This document shows positions 16,133-24,635 of a stretch of 64,000 nucleotides of DNA, one piece after another. Below the pieces are notes generated by a model, which saw only the letters and a program-made list of their open reading frames with translations, had not been told where the DNA came from and did not search any database. Source of the DNA: LMUY01 sp964242215 (GTDB lineage Bacteria; Pseudomonadota; Alphaproteobacteria; Acetobacterales; Acetobacteraceae); NCBI GenBank assembly GCA_964242215.1, contig CAXTCJ010000016.1, positions 3,907 through 67,906 of the forward strand, read 5' to 3'. The stretch's first letter is position 1, and every line of letters begins with the position of its first letter. The position numbers and the translations under genes are program-made.

Positions 16133-17179
16133 ATGGTGGATCTAGTCTCCGGAAAAAGCACGCACGGGTTGAACGGACGCTTTCCGACGGCACAGGATGT
16201 GGCGCTGCGGGCGGGTGTGTCCGCCGCAACCGTCTCACGGGTGTTGAACGGCAGCACCGCTGTACGGCCCGACAAGCGCGATGCGGTGCTGAAGGCGGCG
16301 AAAGCGCTCGGCTTCGTGGCGAACGGGGCGGCCCGCGCCTTGTCGCTCCGCCGGTTCATGGCGGTGGGCGCCGTCGTTCCCAATATCGAGAACGAAGGTT
16401 TCCTCGGCGCCTTGGCAACCTTCCAGGACCGCATCCGCCAGGTTGGCTACACGCTGGTGGTGACCAACGCCGGCTACGAACTGGACCGCGAACTGCTCGA
16501 GGCCACGTTCCTGCTCGAGCGAGGCATCGACGGCCTCCTGCTGGTGGGCGACATTCACCGGCCCGACTTGCTGGCTCGCATCGCCCGGCAGGCCGTGCCC
16601 ACCGTGCAGACCTTCACATTGTCGCAAACCCGTGCCTGCGTGGGCTTCGACAACGCGGCCGCGATGGCGCGGGCGACGAACTACCTGCTCGATCTGGGGC
16701 ATCGCCGCTTCGGCGTCATCACCGGTACCCGCCACGACAACGACCGCAGCACAGCCCGGGTCGCCGGCATCGTCAACACGCTGGCGGCCCGTTCGCTCGT
16801 GATCCGGGCGGAGCACGACATCCAGGTTTCGCACGGCATCCGCGACGGCCGGGACGCGCTGCGCCACATTTTGTCGGCCAGTGGCGAGCCACCCACCGCG
16901 ATCCTGTGCGGCACCGACCAGCTTGCCTTCGGGGCCATGATCGAAGCCGAGGCGCGCGGGCTCGTCGTCCCCCGCGATCTGTCGTTGGTCGGTTTCAACG
17001 ATGCCGACTATGCCGCCTTCCTGCGCCCAAGCCTGACCACAGTGCGGATGCAATCGGCCGCGATCGGTCTCGCCGCCGCCGACCATTTGCTGGCTCGGAT
17101 GGCCGGCCTGCCCGCCATGCGGGTGACGGAACTGGACGCCGAGTTGATCATCCGGGGCAGCACGGCGCCCCCGCCGTGA
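16133..17179 (+). CDS. LacI-family transcriptional regulator
   Basis: The 348-residue protein has an N-terminal helix-turn-helix and hinge (TAQDVALRAGVSAATVSRVLNG, in part) followed by a periplasmic-binding-protein-like effector domain. That domain contains GAVVPNIEN, RGIDGLLLVG, GHRRFGVITG and SLVGFNDADYAAFL. It starts at ATG 16133 after AAGGAA. It probably represses both the leftward dehydrogenase/isomerase operon and the rightward racemase-otnK-otnC operon through the two identical operators at 16036 and 17218. The inducer is probably a four-carbon sugar acid or a derivative; this is inferred from the targets. Confidence 0.92.
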   Translation: MVDLVSGKSTHGLNGRFPTAQDVALRAGVSAATVSRVLNGSTAVRPDKRDAVLKAAKALGFVANGAARALSLRRFMAVGAVVPNIENEGFLGALATFQDRIRQVGYTLVVTNAGYELDRELLEATFLLERGIDGLLLVGDIHRPDLLARIARQAVPTVQTFTLSQTRACVGFDNAAAMARATNYLLDLGHRRFGVITGTRHDNDRSTARVAGIVNTLAARSLVIRAEHDIQVSHGIRDGRDALRHILSASGEPPTAILCGTDQLAFGAMIEAEARGLVVPRDLSLVGFNDADYAAFLRPSLTTVRMQSAAIGLAAADHLLARMAGLPAMRVTELDAELIIRGSTAPPP

Positions 17180-17217
17180 CACCAAGTTGACGGCGGCGGC
17201 CATGCATCTATGCTGCC

Positions 17218-17231
17218 TGAAAGCGCTTGCA
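17218..17231. promoter_or_regulatory. LacI-type operator, copy 2 (TGAAAGCGCTTGCA)
   Basis: This is identical over 14 bases to the operator at 16036. It sits 26 bases before the ATG of the racemase-fold gene, where bound repressor would block transcription or initiation of the racemase-otnK-otnC operon. Two exact copies within 1.2 kb, flanking the regulator gene, are unlikely to be chance. Confidence 0.8.
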
Positions 17232-17257
17232 GAAAGCGGCAGCAACGAGGACCCACC

Positions 17258-17932
17258 ATGGCGCCCAGGATCGTGCTTCTCCATGCCACCCCGGTCGCCA
17301 TGCAGCCGATCCAGGCGGCTTTCAAGGAACGGTGGCCGGAAGCGGAAACGGTCAACCTGCTCGATGACGGGCTGTCGATCGATCGCGCGCGCGAGACGGA
17401 TTTGTCCGAGGCGCTAATCCAGCGCTTTGTCGATTTCGGCGTCTACGGCAAGAACATGGGTGCGGACGGAATCCTGGTCACCTGCTCCGCCTTCGGCCCG
17501 GCAATCGACCGGCTGATCGCGACGCTGCCGATCCCGGTGCTCAAGCCGAACGAGGCGATGTTCCGCGCCGCGTTGGAGCAAGGCGAGCGCATCGGCATGC
17601 TCGCGACCTTTGCCCCGTCGGTCAGCACCATGACCGACGAGTTCGACGAGTTCGTGGCCGAGACGGGTAAACCGGCGCAGTTAACCACCGTGCTGGTCGC
17701 GGACGCGATCGATCGGATCAAGGGCGGCGACGTGGAGACGCACAACCGTCTGGTTGCGGCTCGCGCGCCGGAGTTGGCCGGATACGACGCGATCATGCTC
17801 GCGCATTTCTCCACCTCCCGCGCGGCTGAAGCCGTCCGCAAGGCCGTCACTGTCCCCGTCATGACCGCGCCGCACGCGGCCGTCGATCGCATGCGAATTC
17901 TAGTAGAAGGCCGCGCTGGCGCGGGTGTTTGA
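17258..17932 (+). CDS. Asp/Glu/hydantoin racemase-fold protein
   Basis: The 224-residue protein shows the racemase fold pattern: RIVLLHATPVAM, then VTCSAFGPAIDRL holding the first active Cys, and RIGMLATFAPSV. The position of the second active Cys reads IMLAHFSTS, without Cys. A two-base racemase mechanism is therefore doubtful, and a single-Cys isomerase or lyase role is possible. ATG 17258 follows ACGAGG, and the operator lies just upstream. The stop overlaps the OtnK region by a few bases, so it is the first gene of the tetronate operon. Confidence 0.8.
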   Translation: MAPRIVLLHATPVAMQPIQAAFKERWPEAETVNLLDDGLSIDRARETDLSEALIQRFVDFGVYGKNMGADGILVTCSAFGPAIDRLIATLPIPVLKPNEAMFRAALEQGERIGMLATFAPSVSTMTDEFDEFVAETGKPAQLTTVLVADAIDRIKGGDVETHNRLVAARAPELAGYDAIMLAHFSTSRAAEAVRKAVTVPVMTAPHAAVDRMRILVEGRAGAGV

Positions 17933-17934
17933 CA

Positions 17935-19209
17935 ATGCTGCTCGGCGTCATCGCGGACGACTTCACGGGCGCTAGCGATATCGCCAATACCCTGGTCAAG
18001 GGCCTGGAGGGCGAGGGCGGGCTGCGCACGGCGCAGTATCTCGGCGTGCCGGACGGCCCCGCTGCACCGGGCATCGAGGCTGGCGTCGTGTCCCTGAAAA
18101 GCCGCTCCAACCCGCCTGCCGAGGCGGTGGCGCAATCCTTGGCGGCGTTGGCGTGGTTGCGCGCCCAGGGTGCCCGGCAAATCGTTTTCAAATACTGCTC
18201 GACGTTCGATTCCACCCCGCAAGGCAATATCGGCCCGGTCGGCGAAGCGCTCGCCGACGCGTTGGGCGCGACCGGCGTCGTGGTGTGTCCGGCGTTCCCA
18301 GGGGCGGGGCGGACGATCTATCAGGGGCACCTCTTCGTCGCCGACCACCTGCTGAATGAGTCCGGAATGGAGAAGCACCCGCTCACGCCAATGACCGATC
18401 CGGACATTCGCCGGGTGCTCCGGGCCCAGGTCAGTTCGTCCGTCGGACACGTGCCCCACCCCGTCGTGGCGGCCGGGCACGAGGCCGTGACGCGCGCGCT
18501 GAACGAGGCCGGGTCGCGCGGCGAGACCTTCGTCGTCACCGACGCGATCGATAACGAGGACCTGACCACACTGGGTCGGGCGGTCGCGTCAGCGGCGCTG
18601 GTCACCGGCGGATCCGGCATCGCGCGCGCCCTGCCACACAATTTCATCGCGGCCGGCGAGGCAGCGGGCGGAGTGGCCTCGGTGCCGGCCGTGACCGGGC
18701 CGGAGGTGATCCTCGCCGGCAGTTGTTCGCGCGCGACCCGTGGGCAGATCGAATACCACGCTCGGCACCATCCTGTACGGCTGGTCTCGGTGGACGCAGT
18801 CATGGCCGGTCAGCCATTGCATGACGAACTGGTCGGGTTCGTGTTGGCGAATTCGGGGAACGCACCGCTGATTTACTCCTCCGCTGATCCCGAGGACGTC
18901 GCAGCCGCTCAGCGGCAGTATGGCCGCGAGCGCGTCGCTGAAGCGCTCGAGGGCCTGTTCGGCGCTGTCGCGGCGACGCTGGTCGAGCGCGGCATTCGGC
19001 GAATGGTGGTGGCGGGCGGCGAAACGTCCGGAGCTGTGGTCACCGCGCTGTCACTCGGCGCCTTGCAGGTGGGACCGGAGATCGATCCCGGTGTGCCCGT
19101 GCTGGTAGCCGAAGGACCAGCCTTGATAGGCCTGGCCTTAAAGTCTGGGAATTTCGGGGCGGAAAACTTCTTCGAAAAGGCCTTGGTGCGGTTGGAGGGT
19201 GCGGCATGA
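17935..19209 (+). CDS. otnK: 3-oxo-tetronate kinase (four-carbon acid sugar kinase, OtnK family)
   Basis: The 424-residue protein begins with LLGVIADDFTGASDIAN, the signature of the DUF1537 acid-sugar kinases. It also has VSLKSRSNPP, KYCSTFDSTPQGNIGPV, and a C-terminal nucleotide-binding half with VAGGETSGAVV. OtnK phosphorylates 3-oxo-tetronate at C4. The length matches the family. TTG 17929 is another start, but ATG 17935 begins the conserved sequence. The stop overlaps the OtnC start (ATGA), as expected for enzymes of consecutive steps. Confidence 0.92.
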   Translation: MLLGVIADDFTGASDIANTLVKGLEGEGGLRTAQYLGVPDGPAAPGIEAGVVSLKSRSNPPAEAVAQSLAALAWLRAQGARQIVFKYCSTFDSTPQGNIGPVGEALADALGATGVVVCPAFPGAGRTIYQGHLFVADHLLNESGMEKHPLTPMTDPDIRRVLRAQVSSSVGHVPHPVVAAGHEAVTRALNEAGSRGETFVVTDAIDNEDLTTLGRAVASAALVTGGSGIARALPHNFIAAGEAAGGVASVPAVTGPEVILAGSCSRATRGQIEYHARHHPVRLVSVDAVMAGQPLHDELVGFVLANSGNAPLIYSSADPEDVAAAQRQYGRERVAEALEGLFGAVAATLVERGIRRMVVAGGETSGAVVTALSLGALQVGPEIDPGVPVLVAEGPALIGLALKSGNFGAENFFEKALVRLEGAA

Positions 19210-19835
19210 ACGAGAGCCAGTTGCGCGACGAGATGGCCCGCCTGTCCCGCTCGCTATACGACCGCGGCTATTCGGTCGGGTCCGCCGGCAACATCAGCGC
19301 ACGGCTCGACGATGGTTGGCTGATCACACCGACCAACAGCTGTTTGGGGTCCCTCGACCCGGCGCGGATCAGCAAGCTGGATGCCAATGGTGATCACGTT
19401 GCTGGCGACAAGCCTTCCAAAGAGGTGTTCCTGCACCGCGCGTTCTATGACACCCGACCAGGAACGGGCGCCGTTGTGCACTTACATTCTACCTATGCGA
19501 CGGCGCTGTCCTGCCTCGCCGACACCGATGCCGAAGACTGCATTCCGCCGCTAACACCGTACGTCGTCATGCGCGTGGGCCGGGTGAAGCTAGTGCCGTA
19601 TTTCCGCCCTGGCGATGCGCGCGGCGGCGCGTTGATCGAAGCGCTCGGGGGCAAATACGCCGCTGTGCTGCTGGCCAATCACGGCCCCGTCGTAAGCGGC
19701 AAGGACCTGACAGCCACGGTCTATGCGGCCGAAGAGTTGGAGGAAACCGCCAAGCTGATCGTCACGTTGCGGGGTGCGCCGGTACGGATGCTGACGGACG
19801 CGGACGTGGCCGAGCTGCAGCAAGCCTTCAAGTAG
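19206..19835 (+). CDS. otnC: 3-oxo-tetronate 4-phosphate decarboxylase (class II aldolase family, OtnC)
   Basis: The 209-residue class II aldolase/adducin protein has the Zn ligands in HLHST and NHGPV and a catalytic acid in SKEVFLHRA. Other marks are SAGNISARL and WLITPTNS. Partnered with OtnK, it would decarboxylate 3-oxo-tetronate 4-phosphate to dihydroxyacetone phosphate. It overlaps the kinase by four bases and ends five bases from the converging lactonase stop. Length is as expected (about 210). Confidence 0.9.
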   Translation: MNESQLRDEMARLSRSLYDRGYSVGSAGNISARLDDGWLITPTNSCLGSLDPARISKLDANGDHVAGDKPSKEVFLHRAFYDTRPGTGAVVHLHSTYATALSCLADTDAEDCIPPLTPYVVMRVGRVKLVPYFRPGDARGGALIEALGGKYAAVLLANHGPVVSGKDLTATVYAAEELEETAKLIVTLRGAPVRMLTDADVAELQQAFK

Positions 19836-19839
19836 CCCC

Positions 19840-20886
19840 TTAGGCGAAAACAATGCTGACCGGGCTGGGCGATGACGCGAGCCGCGCACTCTCCCGCGAA
19901 TCCAGAGCGAAACGGCCGATCACGTCGTCGCGCTCGCTCGCGACGTAAAGATGGTCACCGTGGACCGTCATGAAACGAGGCTCGCGGCCCGGAGCGGGCA
20001 TGAAGCCGAGTGATTGCAGCTGCGCACCGCCAGCCTCGACGGCGAAGACCGCGATGCCGTCCTGGCCCCGGTTGGACACGAAGACCCGGCTGCCACTGGG
20101 TGTTACCGTAATTGCCGCAGCCGTACTCGCCCCGAAGAAGTCCGGCGGCAAGGTGGGTAGTATCTGAAGCGGTTCCAGGCTGCCGGCCTGCTCCGACCAG
20201 CGATAGGTGGTGATCGTCGAATCTATCTCGTTCAGCACCCAGTAGACCGGCAACGAGGGATGGAACGCACCGTGTCGCGGCCCGGCGCCCGGCCGCGACG
20301 GCGTTACGGACGCCAGTTCCAAACGCCCACGCTGCGCATCGAAGGCGAACACGGCGATGGTGTCGTGGCCTTTGTCCGGCACCAGCACGAAGCGGCCACT
20401 CGGGTCGAATGCGACATGGTGCGGGTGCGACGCCGATTGCTCGATCCGATGGGGGCCGGGCGCGCCGGGCATCGGCACACACTGGGTGAAAGCCCGGAGG
20501 CTGCCATCATCGGCCACCGGTAGTACCGCAACCGACCCGGTGCCGTAATTCGCGACGATGAAGTGCCGGCCCGTCCCATCCAACGCGCCATGCACCAGGT
20601 TGCTCCCGCCGGATGCCGCTTGCCCAAGCGGACGCAACAGGCCCGTTTCTGCGTCGCGCGCATAGGCGCTGGCGTAGTCCTGGTCGCCGTGCACGGCATA
20701 AAGCGTCCGGGCCGCGGAGCCCATGATGAGGTAGGACGGATTGACCAGTCCCGGCACATGTTGCACATGGGTCCAGGCGTTTCCGCCCGGGCCGGTCGCG
20801 TAGACGTGGATGCCGTCGCCACGGGCGCGCCGCTTCTCGGTCGTGAAGCAGCCGACATAGGCGTAGCCTTCGCCCGTGCCGCTCAC
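19840..20886 (-). CDS. Lactonase family protein (YbhE/Pgl-type beta-propeller)
   Basis: The 348-residue protein is a seven-bladed beta-propeller of the 6-phosphogluconolactonase type. It starts YAYVGCFTTEKR and has repeated blades such as YLIMGSAARTLYAV, ASHPHHVAFDPSGRFVLVPDKG and PSGSRVFVSNRGQDGI. Such enzymes open sugar lactones. It has no signal peptide. It starts at a GTG that overlaps the stop of the uronate-dehydrogenase-like gene (GTGA), which suggests that it hydrolyses that enzyme's lactone product rather than 6-phosphogluconolactone. Confidence 0.85.
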   Translation of the reverse strand: MSGTGEGYAYVGCFTTEKRRARGDGIHVYATGPGGNAWTHVQHVPGLVNPSYLIMGSAARTLYAVHGDQDYASAYARDAETGLLRPLGQAASGGSNLVHGALDGTGRHFIVANYGTGSVAVLPVADDGSLRAFTQCVPMPGAPGPHRIEQSASHPHHVAFDPSGRFVLVPDKGHDTIAVFAFDAQRGRLELASVTPSRPGAGPRHGAFHPSLPVYWVLNEIDSTITTYRWSEQAGSLEPLQILPTLPPDFFGASTAAAITVTPSGSRVFVSNRGQDGIAVFAVEAGGAQLQSLGFMPAPGREPRFMTVHGDHLYVASERDDVIGRFALDSRESARLASSPSPVSIVFA

Positions 20887-21689
20887 GATGTGGTGCGGCT
20901 ATAGCCGAAGGCGCAGTAGCCACCGCCTTGATGCTTTTCAACCACCGGGTCACCGCTGGTCTTGCCGGCGAGTTCCGCCGTCCAACCATCGGCACTGTCC
21001 TGCGGCTCCCAGCCGATCGCCGCGCGGTCATCCTCGCGCCACCACGTCATCCGAGCATTGCGGCTTGCGCCCCAGATCACCAGGCAGCCCTCGATATCGG
21101 CCAGGATGCTGCGCTCGACGGCCCGCGACAGGTCGCCGTAGGACAGCCACGTGGCCAGCATCCTATCATCCAGCGGCACCGGCGTGCACGAGCCGATGCG
21201 CAGGAACACGCTCGTGGTACCGTGCTTGTTCCAGTACAACCGGCCCGTCAGCTCGGCATAAGCCTTGGACAGGCCGTAATAGCCGTCGGCGAGCATGTCG
21301 CAATCGCTGTCCAGCACTTCGCTGCGTTCGTGGAAGCCGACCACGTGGTTGGATGATGCGAACACCATGCGCGCGCCTTCCCGCCGTGCCGCTTCGTAGG
21401 CGTGATACAGGCCGCGTATGTTCGGCCCAATCACCGTTTCGAACGGTTGCTCGACCGAGATACCGCCGAAATGCACCACGGTCCCGCAGCCCTCGGCCAG
21501 GCGCAGGATCGCTGGGCCGTCATTGAGGTCGATCCGCGTGAAGGTGGCGCCGGGCGGCAACGCGTCCGGGAATGGCGCAATGTCGGTCAACCGCAAGGTC
21601 ATGCCCTGCTCGCCTAGGTATCGCGCCAAAGCGCGGCCCAGATTGCCGGATGCACCGGTCAGCAGAACGGGCTTGGCCGGCGCGCTCAT
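20883..21689 (-). CDS. NAD-dependent epimerase/dehydratase family, uronate dehydrogenase-like
   Basis: The 268-residue short-chain-fold protein has LLTGASGNLGRAL for NAD binding and the catalytic YYGLSKAYAE. Other marks are VVHFGGISVE, SSNHVVGFH and LRIGSCTP. The order and length match uronate dehydrogenases, which oxidise hexuronates to aldarolactones. ATG 21689 overlaps the transporter's stop (ATGA), and its own stop overlaps the lactonase start. Transporter, dehydrogenase and lactonase thus form one tight unit. The uronate assignment is inference from family resemblance. Confidence 0.8.
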   Translation of the reverse strand: MSAPAKPVLLTGASGNLGRALARYLGEQGMTLRLTDIAPFPDALPPGATFTRIDLNDGPAILRLAEGCGTVVHFGGISVEQPFETVIGPNIRGLYHAYEAARREGARMVFASSNHVVGFHERSEVLDSDCDMLADGYYGLSKAYAELTGRLYWNKHGTTSVFLRIGSCTPVPLDDRMLATWLSYGDLSRAVERSILADIEGCLVIWGASRNARMTWWREDDRAAIGWEPQDSADGWTAELAGKTSGDPVVEKHQGGGYCAFGYSRTTS

Positions 21690-22975
21690 GCGAACTTCCC
21701 GTGCGTGATCCGCGGCGTCTCGTCGGTGCGCCGCACGCAGATCGCCATCGCGATAACCCCTGCGGCCGCCGCTCCGCCGGCCAGGAAAAAGGCGCTGTTG
21801 AACCCGCCCCAGTACTGCACCGCATAACCGGTGGCGGTCGGACCCACGATGCCGGAAATGTTGCTGAGCAGGTGGATGAACCCGCTCACGCCACCGACGC
21901 GAACCGCCGGCACCAATTCGTGGATGGTGGCCCAGCACGACTGTACGGAGGCCGTCAGCAACATGATCGCCAGTGAGATGAGTGCGACCGCGGCCGCGGG
22001 CGTGGTGGTGAACGTGACCATCAGCAGCGCAACGCCCGCGATCGCCAGCGGTGCGATGGTGGTGATCTTGCGTGCGCGCAGCTTGTCGGCGCTGTGGTTA
22101 TAGATGAAGTCCGACACCAGCCCGCCGCCGATATAGCCGATCAACCCGCCAATCCATGGGATCGACGCTACGATGGCCATCTGTTGCACCGGCATGTGCA
22201 GCGCGTCCGTCAGATACGTCGGCAGCCACGAGATGAAGATATACAGCGTGTAGTTCACAGCAAACATGCCTAGGCCGAGCGACAAGGTGCTCGGACGGCC
22301 GAGATAGTGCGACAGACCCGGGTAGGTGCCACCGGGGGGCGGCGCGACAACCTCACGGCTAGCCTCGAGCCGCTGCAGTTCCGCCGAAGTGACGTGCTTG
22401 TTGTCCTGCGGCAGGTCGGTGACCAGCAAGCGCCACACAACGACCCAGATCAGCCCGAGAGCGGCGATCACGAAAAAGGCGGCCCGCCAACCGAAGCTGA
22501 TCGCAAGAAGGGCCACGATCGGCGCGGCGATGGCGCTGCCGAAGGTCTGGCCTGAGAAGGTAAAGCCTACGGCGCGCGCCGTCTCCCGCCGGGGGAACCA
22601 ATTCGTGATGGTGCGGTTGGTCGTGCTGTTCATCGGCCCTTCCGCAAATCCGAACAGCGTCCGAACGATCAGCAGCTGCGTGTAGCCGGTCACCAGCCCG
22701 GTCAGCCCGCACAGCACAGACCATGCCGTCGCCGCCCAGACATAGGTGCGCACCGGGCCGAACCGGTCCGCCATCTGGCCGCCGACGAATGCGAACAGGG
22801 CGTAGCCGATGAAGAATGTGCTGAACGTCATCCCTAACTCGGACGGCGACAGCGTGAAGCTCTTCTGGATGAACGGTGCGACCACGCCGATTGCCGCGCG
22901 ATCCATGTAGTTGATCGACCCGGCGATGAACAAAAGGACCGCCACGGCCCATCGATAATTCTTCAACACGTCCAC
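21686..22975 (-). CDS. MFS transporter, anion:cation symporter (ACS) type
   Basis: The protein has about 429 residues with twelve predicted membrane helices. The N-terminal motif INYMDRAAIGVVAPFI and FVGGQMADRFGP (MFS motif A) are those of hexuronate, glucarate and galactonate carriers. FGFAEGPMNSTTNR lies in helix 4. It sits in the inner membrane and probably imports a sugar acid by proton symport. Starts GTG 22975 and GTG 22969 are both possible; the second is better spaced from GGGAG. It heads the operon with the dehydrogenase and lactonase. Confidence 0.9.
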   Translation of the reverse strand: MDVLKNYRWAVAVLLFIAGSINYMDRAAIGVVAPFIQKSFTLSPSELGMTFSTFFIGYALFAFVGGQMADRFGPVRTYVWAATAWSVLCGLTGLVTGYTQLLIVRTLFGFAEGPMNSTTNRTITNWFPRRETARAVGFTFSGQTFGSAIAAPIVALLAISFGWRAAFFVIAALGLIWVVVWRLLVTDLPQDNKHVTSAELQRLEASREVVAPPPGGTYPGLSHYLGRPSTLSLGLGMFAVNYTLYIFISWLPTYLTDALHMPVQQMAIVASIPWIGGLIGYIGGGLVSDFIYNHSADKLRARKITTIAPLAIAGVALLMVTFTTTPAAAVALISLAIMLLTASVQSCWATIHELVPAVRVGGVSGFIHLLSNISGIVGPTATGYAVQYWGGFNSAFFLAGGAAAAGVIAMAICVRRTDETPRITHGKFA

Positions 22976-23084
22976 CTACTCCCGGAACCTGATTCTTGGG
23001 CGGATCGCGGCGCTCCGTGCGCACGCATCGCGCCGCGGCGTCATCGCCGCTGGCCCAGGCACTTGATGCCGCTGGCCCTGAAAT

Positions 23085-23115
23085 TGTCAATGACACAGCT
23101 GCATAGCTGCTGTCA
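23085..23115. promoter_or_regulatory. Clustered TGTCA/TGACA dyads upstream of the sugar-acid transporter
   Basis: TGTCA-A-TGACA (23085–23095) is a perfect 11-bp palindrome. The TGACA arm (23091) also forms a second, 25-bp imperfect dyad with TGTCA at 23111, with internal AGCT arms. The cluster lies about 110 bases upstream of the transporter start. It could be an operator for a GntR/FCD-type regulator such as the one at 9607–10272. Confidence 0.4.
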
Positions 23116-23188
23116 CGGGCGCTTTTGCGCCACTACAGCATAGGTTAGGCCGCCTATTATCGATACTGCGCGGCTTCGGGCGGACGAT

Positions 23189-24529
23189 CTAGTCAACGAC
23201 CTCCACGAATGCACCGAGCAGCCGGGGCATGTCCTCGGGGGACGCCGGCAGCCGGCTGCCGGGCAACGTCAATTGTTGCACGAGCTGGCCGGCGGCCGTG
23301 TAGAGCGAAAGCTCCAAGTCATCGCCGATCACCTTGGGCCGGCAGACCACCTCACCCCCGGCAACGCGACGGCCCGCTTCGACGAACGCCCGGATCTCCT
23401 CCAGGCCGCTGGTCTGTTCACCGGCCTCGGCGAGGAACTCAGCAATCTCGTTCGCGACCTGGGACAGCGCCACCAGTCCCAGCGGGACACACCCCTCGGT
23501 CTGCTGAAACACCCTGCCACGCCAGCGATCGAAGCACGCGGCACGGTGCGCCTCCTCCGGCGTTTCCGCGGCTTCGTCATCGGGCTCCTCCGGCAGGCCG
23601 CCGGCGGCGGCGATCTCGTCCCACACCGGGATCGCCCAATCGAGGCTCAGGCCGAGCAGGACGCCGAAGCCACGCCGGGTCAGGTCGTCGGTATCGCCGG
23701 GCGGCAGGTCACGCGGTGGCCGCCCGTCAACCAGGTCGCGCAGCACGCGGCGCACGGCACCGAACGAAAGCTGCGCCAGCGCCTCGGGGGAGCGCCAGCC
23801 GGGCAGCAAACGCAGTTCCTCGTTGTCCGGGAGGGCGCCGGACGCGATCAAGCCTTGCGCGAGGTCTTCACCGTCCGGGACGTCGCCGGCGGACAGCGCG
23901 ACCGGCAGGGCGACCAGTTCGGCCCACGGAGACGGCCCAAGCGCGGCGCCCTCGGCCGCCACGAGCAGCACCCAGTTGAGGTCGTCGCCGGCCTCGTCGC
24001 CGCGGCGTTCACCGAGCTTGCGGACGGCAAGGTCCAATACGTCGATGCGGTCGGCCGCCAGCAACGCCTGCACCAGCACGTCGAACTCGTCGCTATCGGC
24101 GTCGTCGAAGGCATCCAGCAGCCGGTCCGCGGTCGGGCCCGGCGCCTTGCCGAATGTCAGCGGCTCGGGTGCAGCGGACGCCTTGAGACCAAGCAGTTCC
24201 AAAGCCGCTGCACCGCGCAGCAGACGCGATCGGTCGATCCAGCCACGGCGGTTCTCGGGCGTGTCGTCACGGTCCGACATCCAGCGCCGGAACGCCGCCC
24301 GGTCGGCGCGCTGCACCACCACCTCCCCGCCGGCATGCAGGATCTCCTCGGCGACAGCGCGATTCACGGCGTGAACAGCCGCCAAATCGCTCTCGCCGGG
24401 TCGCAGGGTGTCGAGAGTTTTGGCATCGGGATAGTGAGTGAGAAGCACGGCATCAAGATCGGGCGCGACGTCCCGCGCGAGATCCGCCGCCTGCGCTACG
24501 CGATCGTCTCGGGAACCGGGGTCGGACAC
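23189..24529 (-). CDS. Acidic protein of unknown function
   Basis: The 446-residue protein starts at GTG with AGGA 8 bases upstream. It is rich in Asp, Glu, Leu and Ala and has no membrane segments, signal peptide or motif that I recognise. The N-terminal 250 residues look helical with short acidic stretches (DDADSDEFDVLVQALL). The middle contains TRRGFGVLLGLSLDW. The C-terminus ends RLPASPEDMPRLLGAFVEV. The long frame and a good start argue for a real cytoplasmic protein. It stands alone between the transporter operon and the helicase gene. Confidence 0.7.
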   Translation of the reverse strand: MSDPGSRDDRVAQAADLARDVAPDLDAVLLTHYPDAKTLDTLRPGESDLAAVHAVNRAVAEEILHAGGEVVVQRADRAAFRRWMSDRDDTPENRRGWIDRSRLLRGAAALELLGLKASAAPEPLTFGKAPGPTADRLLDAFDDADSDEFDVLVQALLAADRIDVLDLAVRKLGERRGDEAGDDLNWVLLVAAEGAALGPSPWAELVALPVALSAGDVPDGEDLAQGLIASGALPDNEELRLLPGWRSPEALAQLSFGAVRRVLRDLVDGRPPRDLPPGDTDDLTRRGFGVLLGLSLDWAIPVWDEIAAAGGLPEEPDDEAAETPEEAHRAACFDRWRGRVFQQTEGCVPLGLVALSQVANEIAEFLAEAGEQTSGLEEIRAFVEAGRRVAGGEVVCRPKVIGDDLELSLYTAAGQLVQQLTLPGSRLPASPEDMPRLLGAFVEVVD

Positions 24530-24635
24530 GGGATCATCCTGAACGGGCGCCGACTATGGGGTCGCACCCCGAGCGGCTGCAACAAAAGTTACACCGACCC
24601 CGGACGGCTTGGTCCACCGTCCGGAGCCGCGCGTG

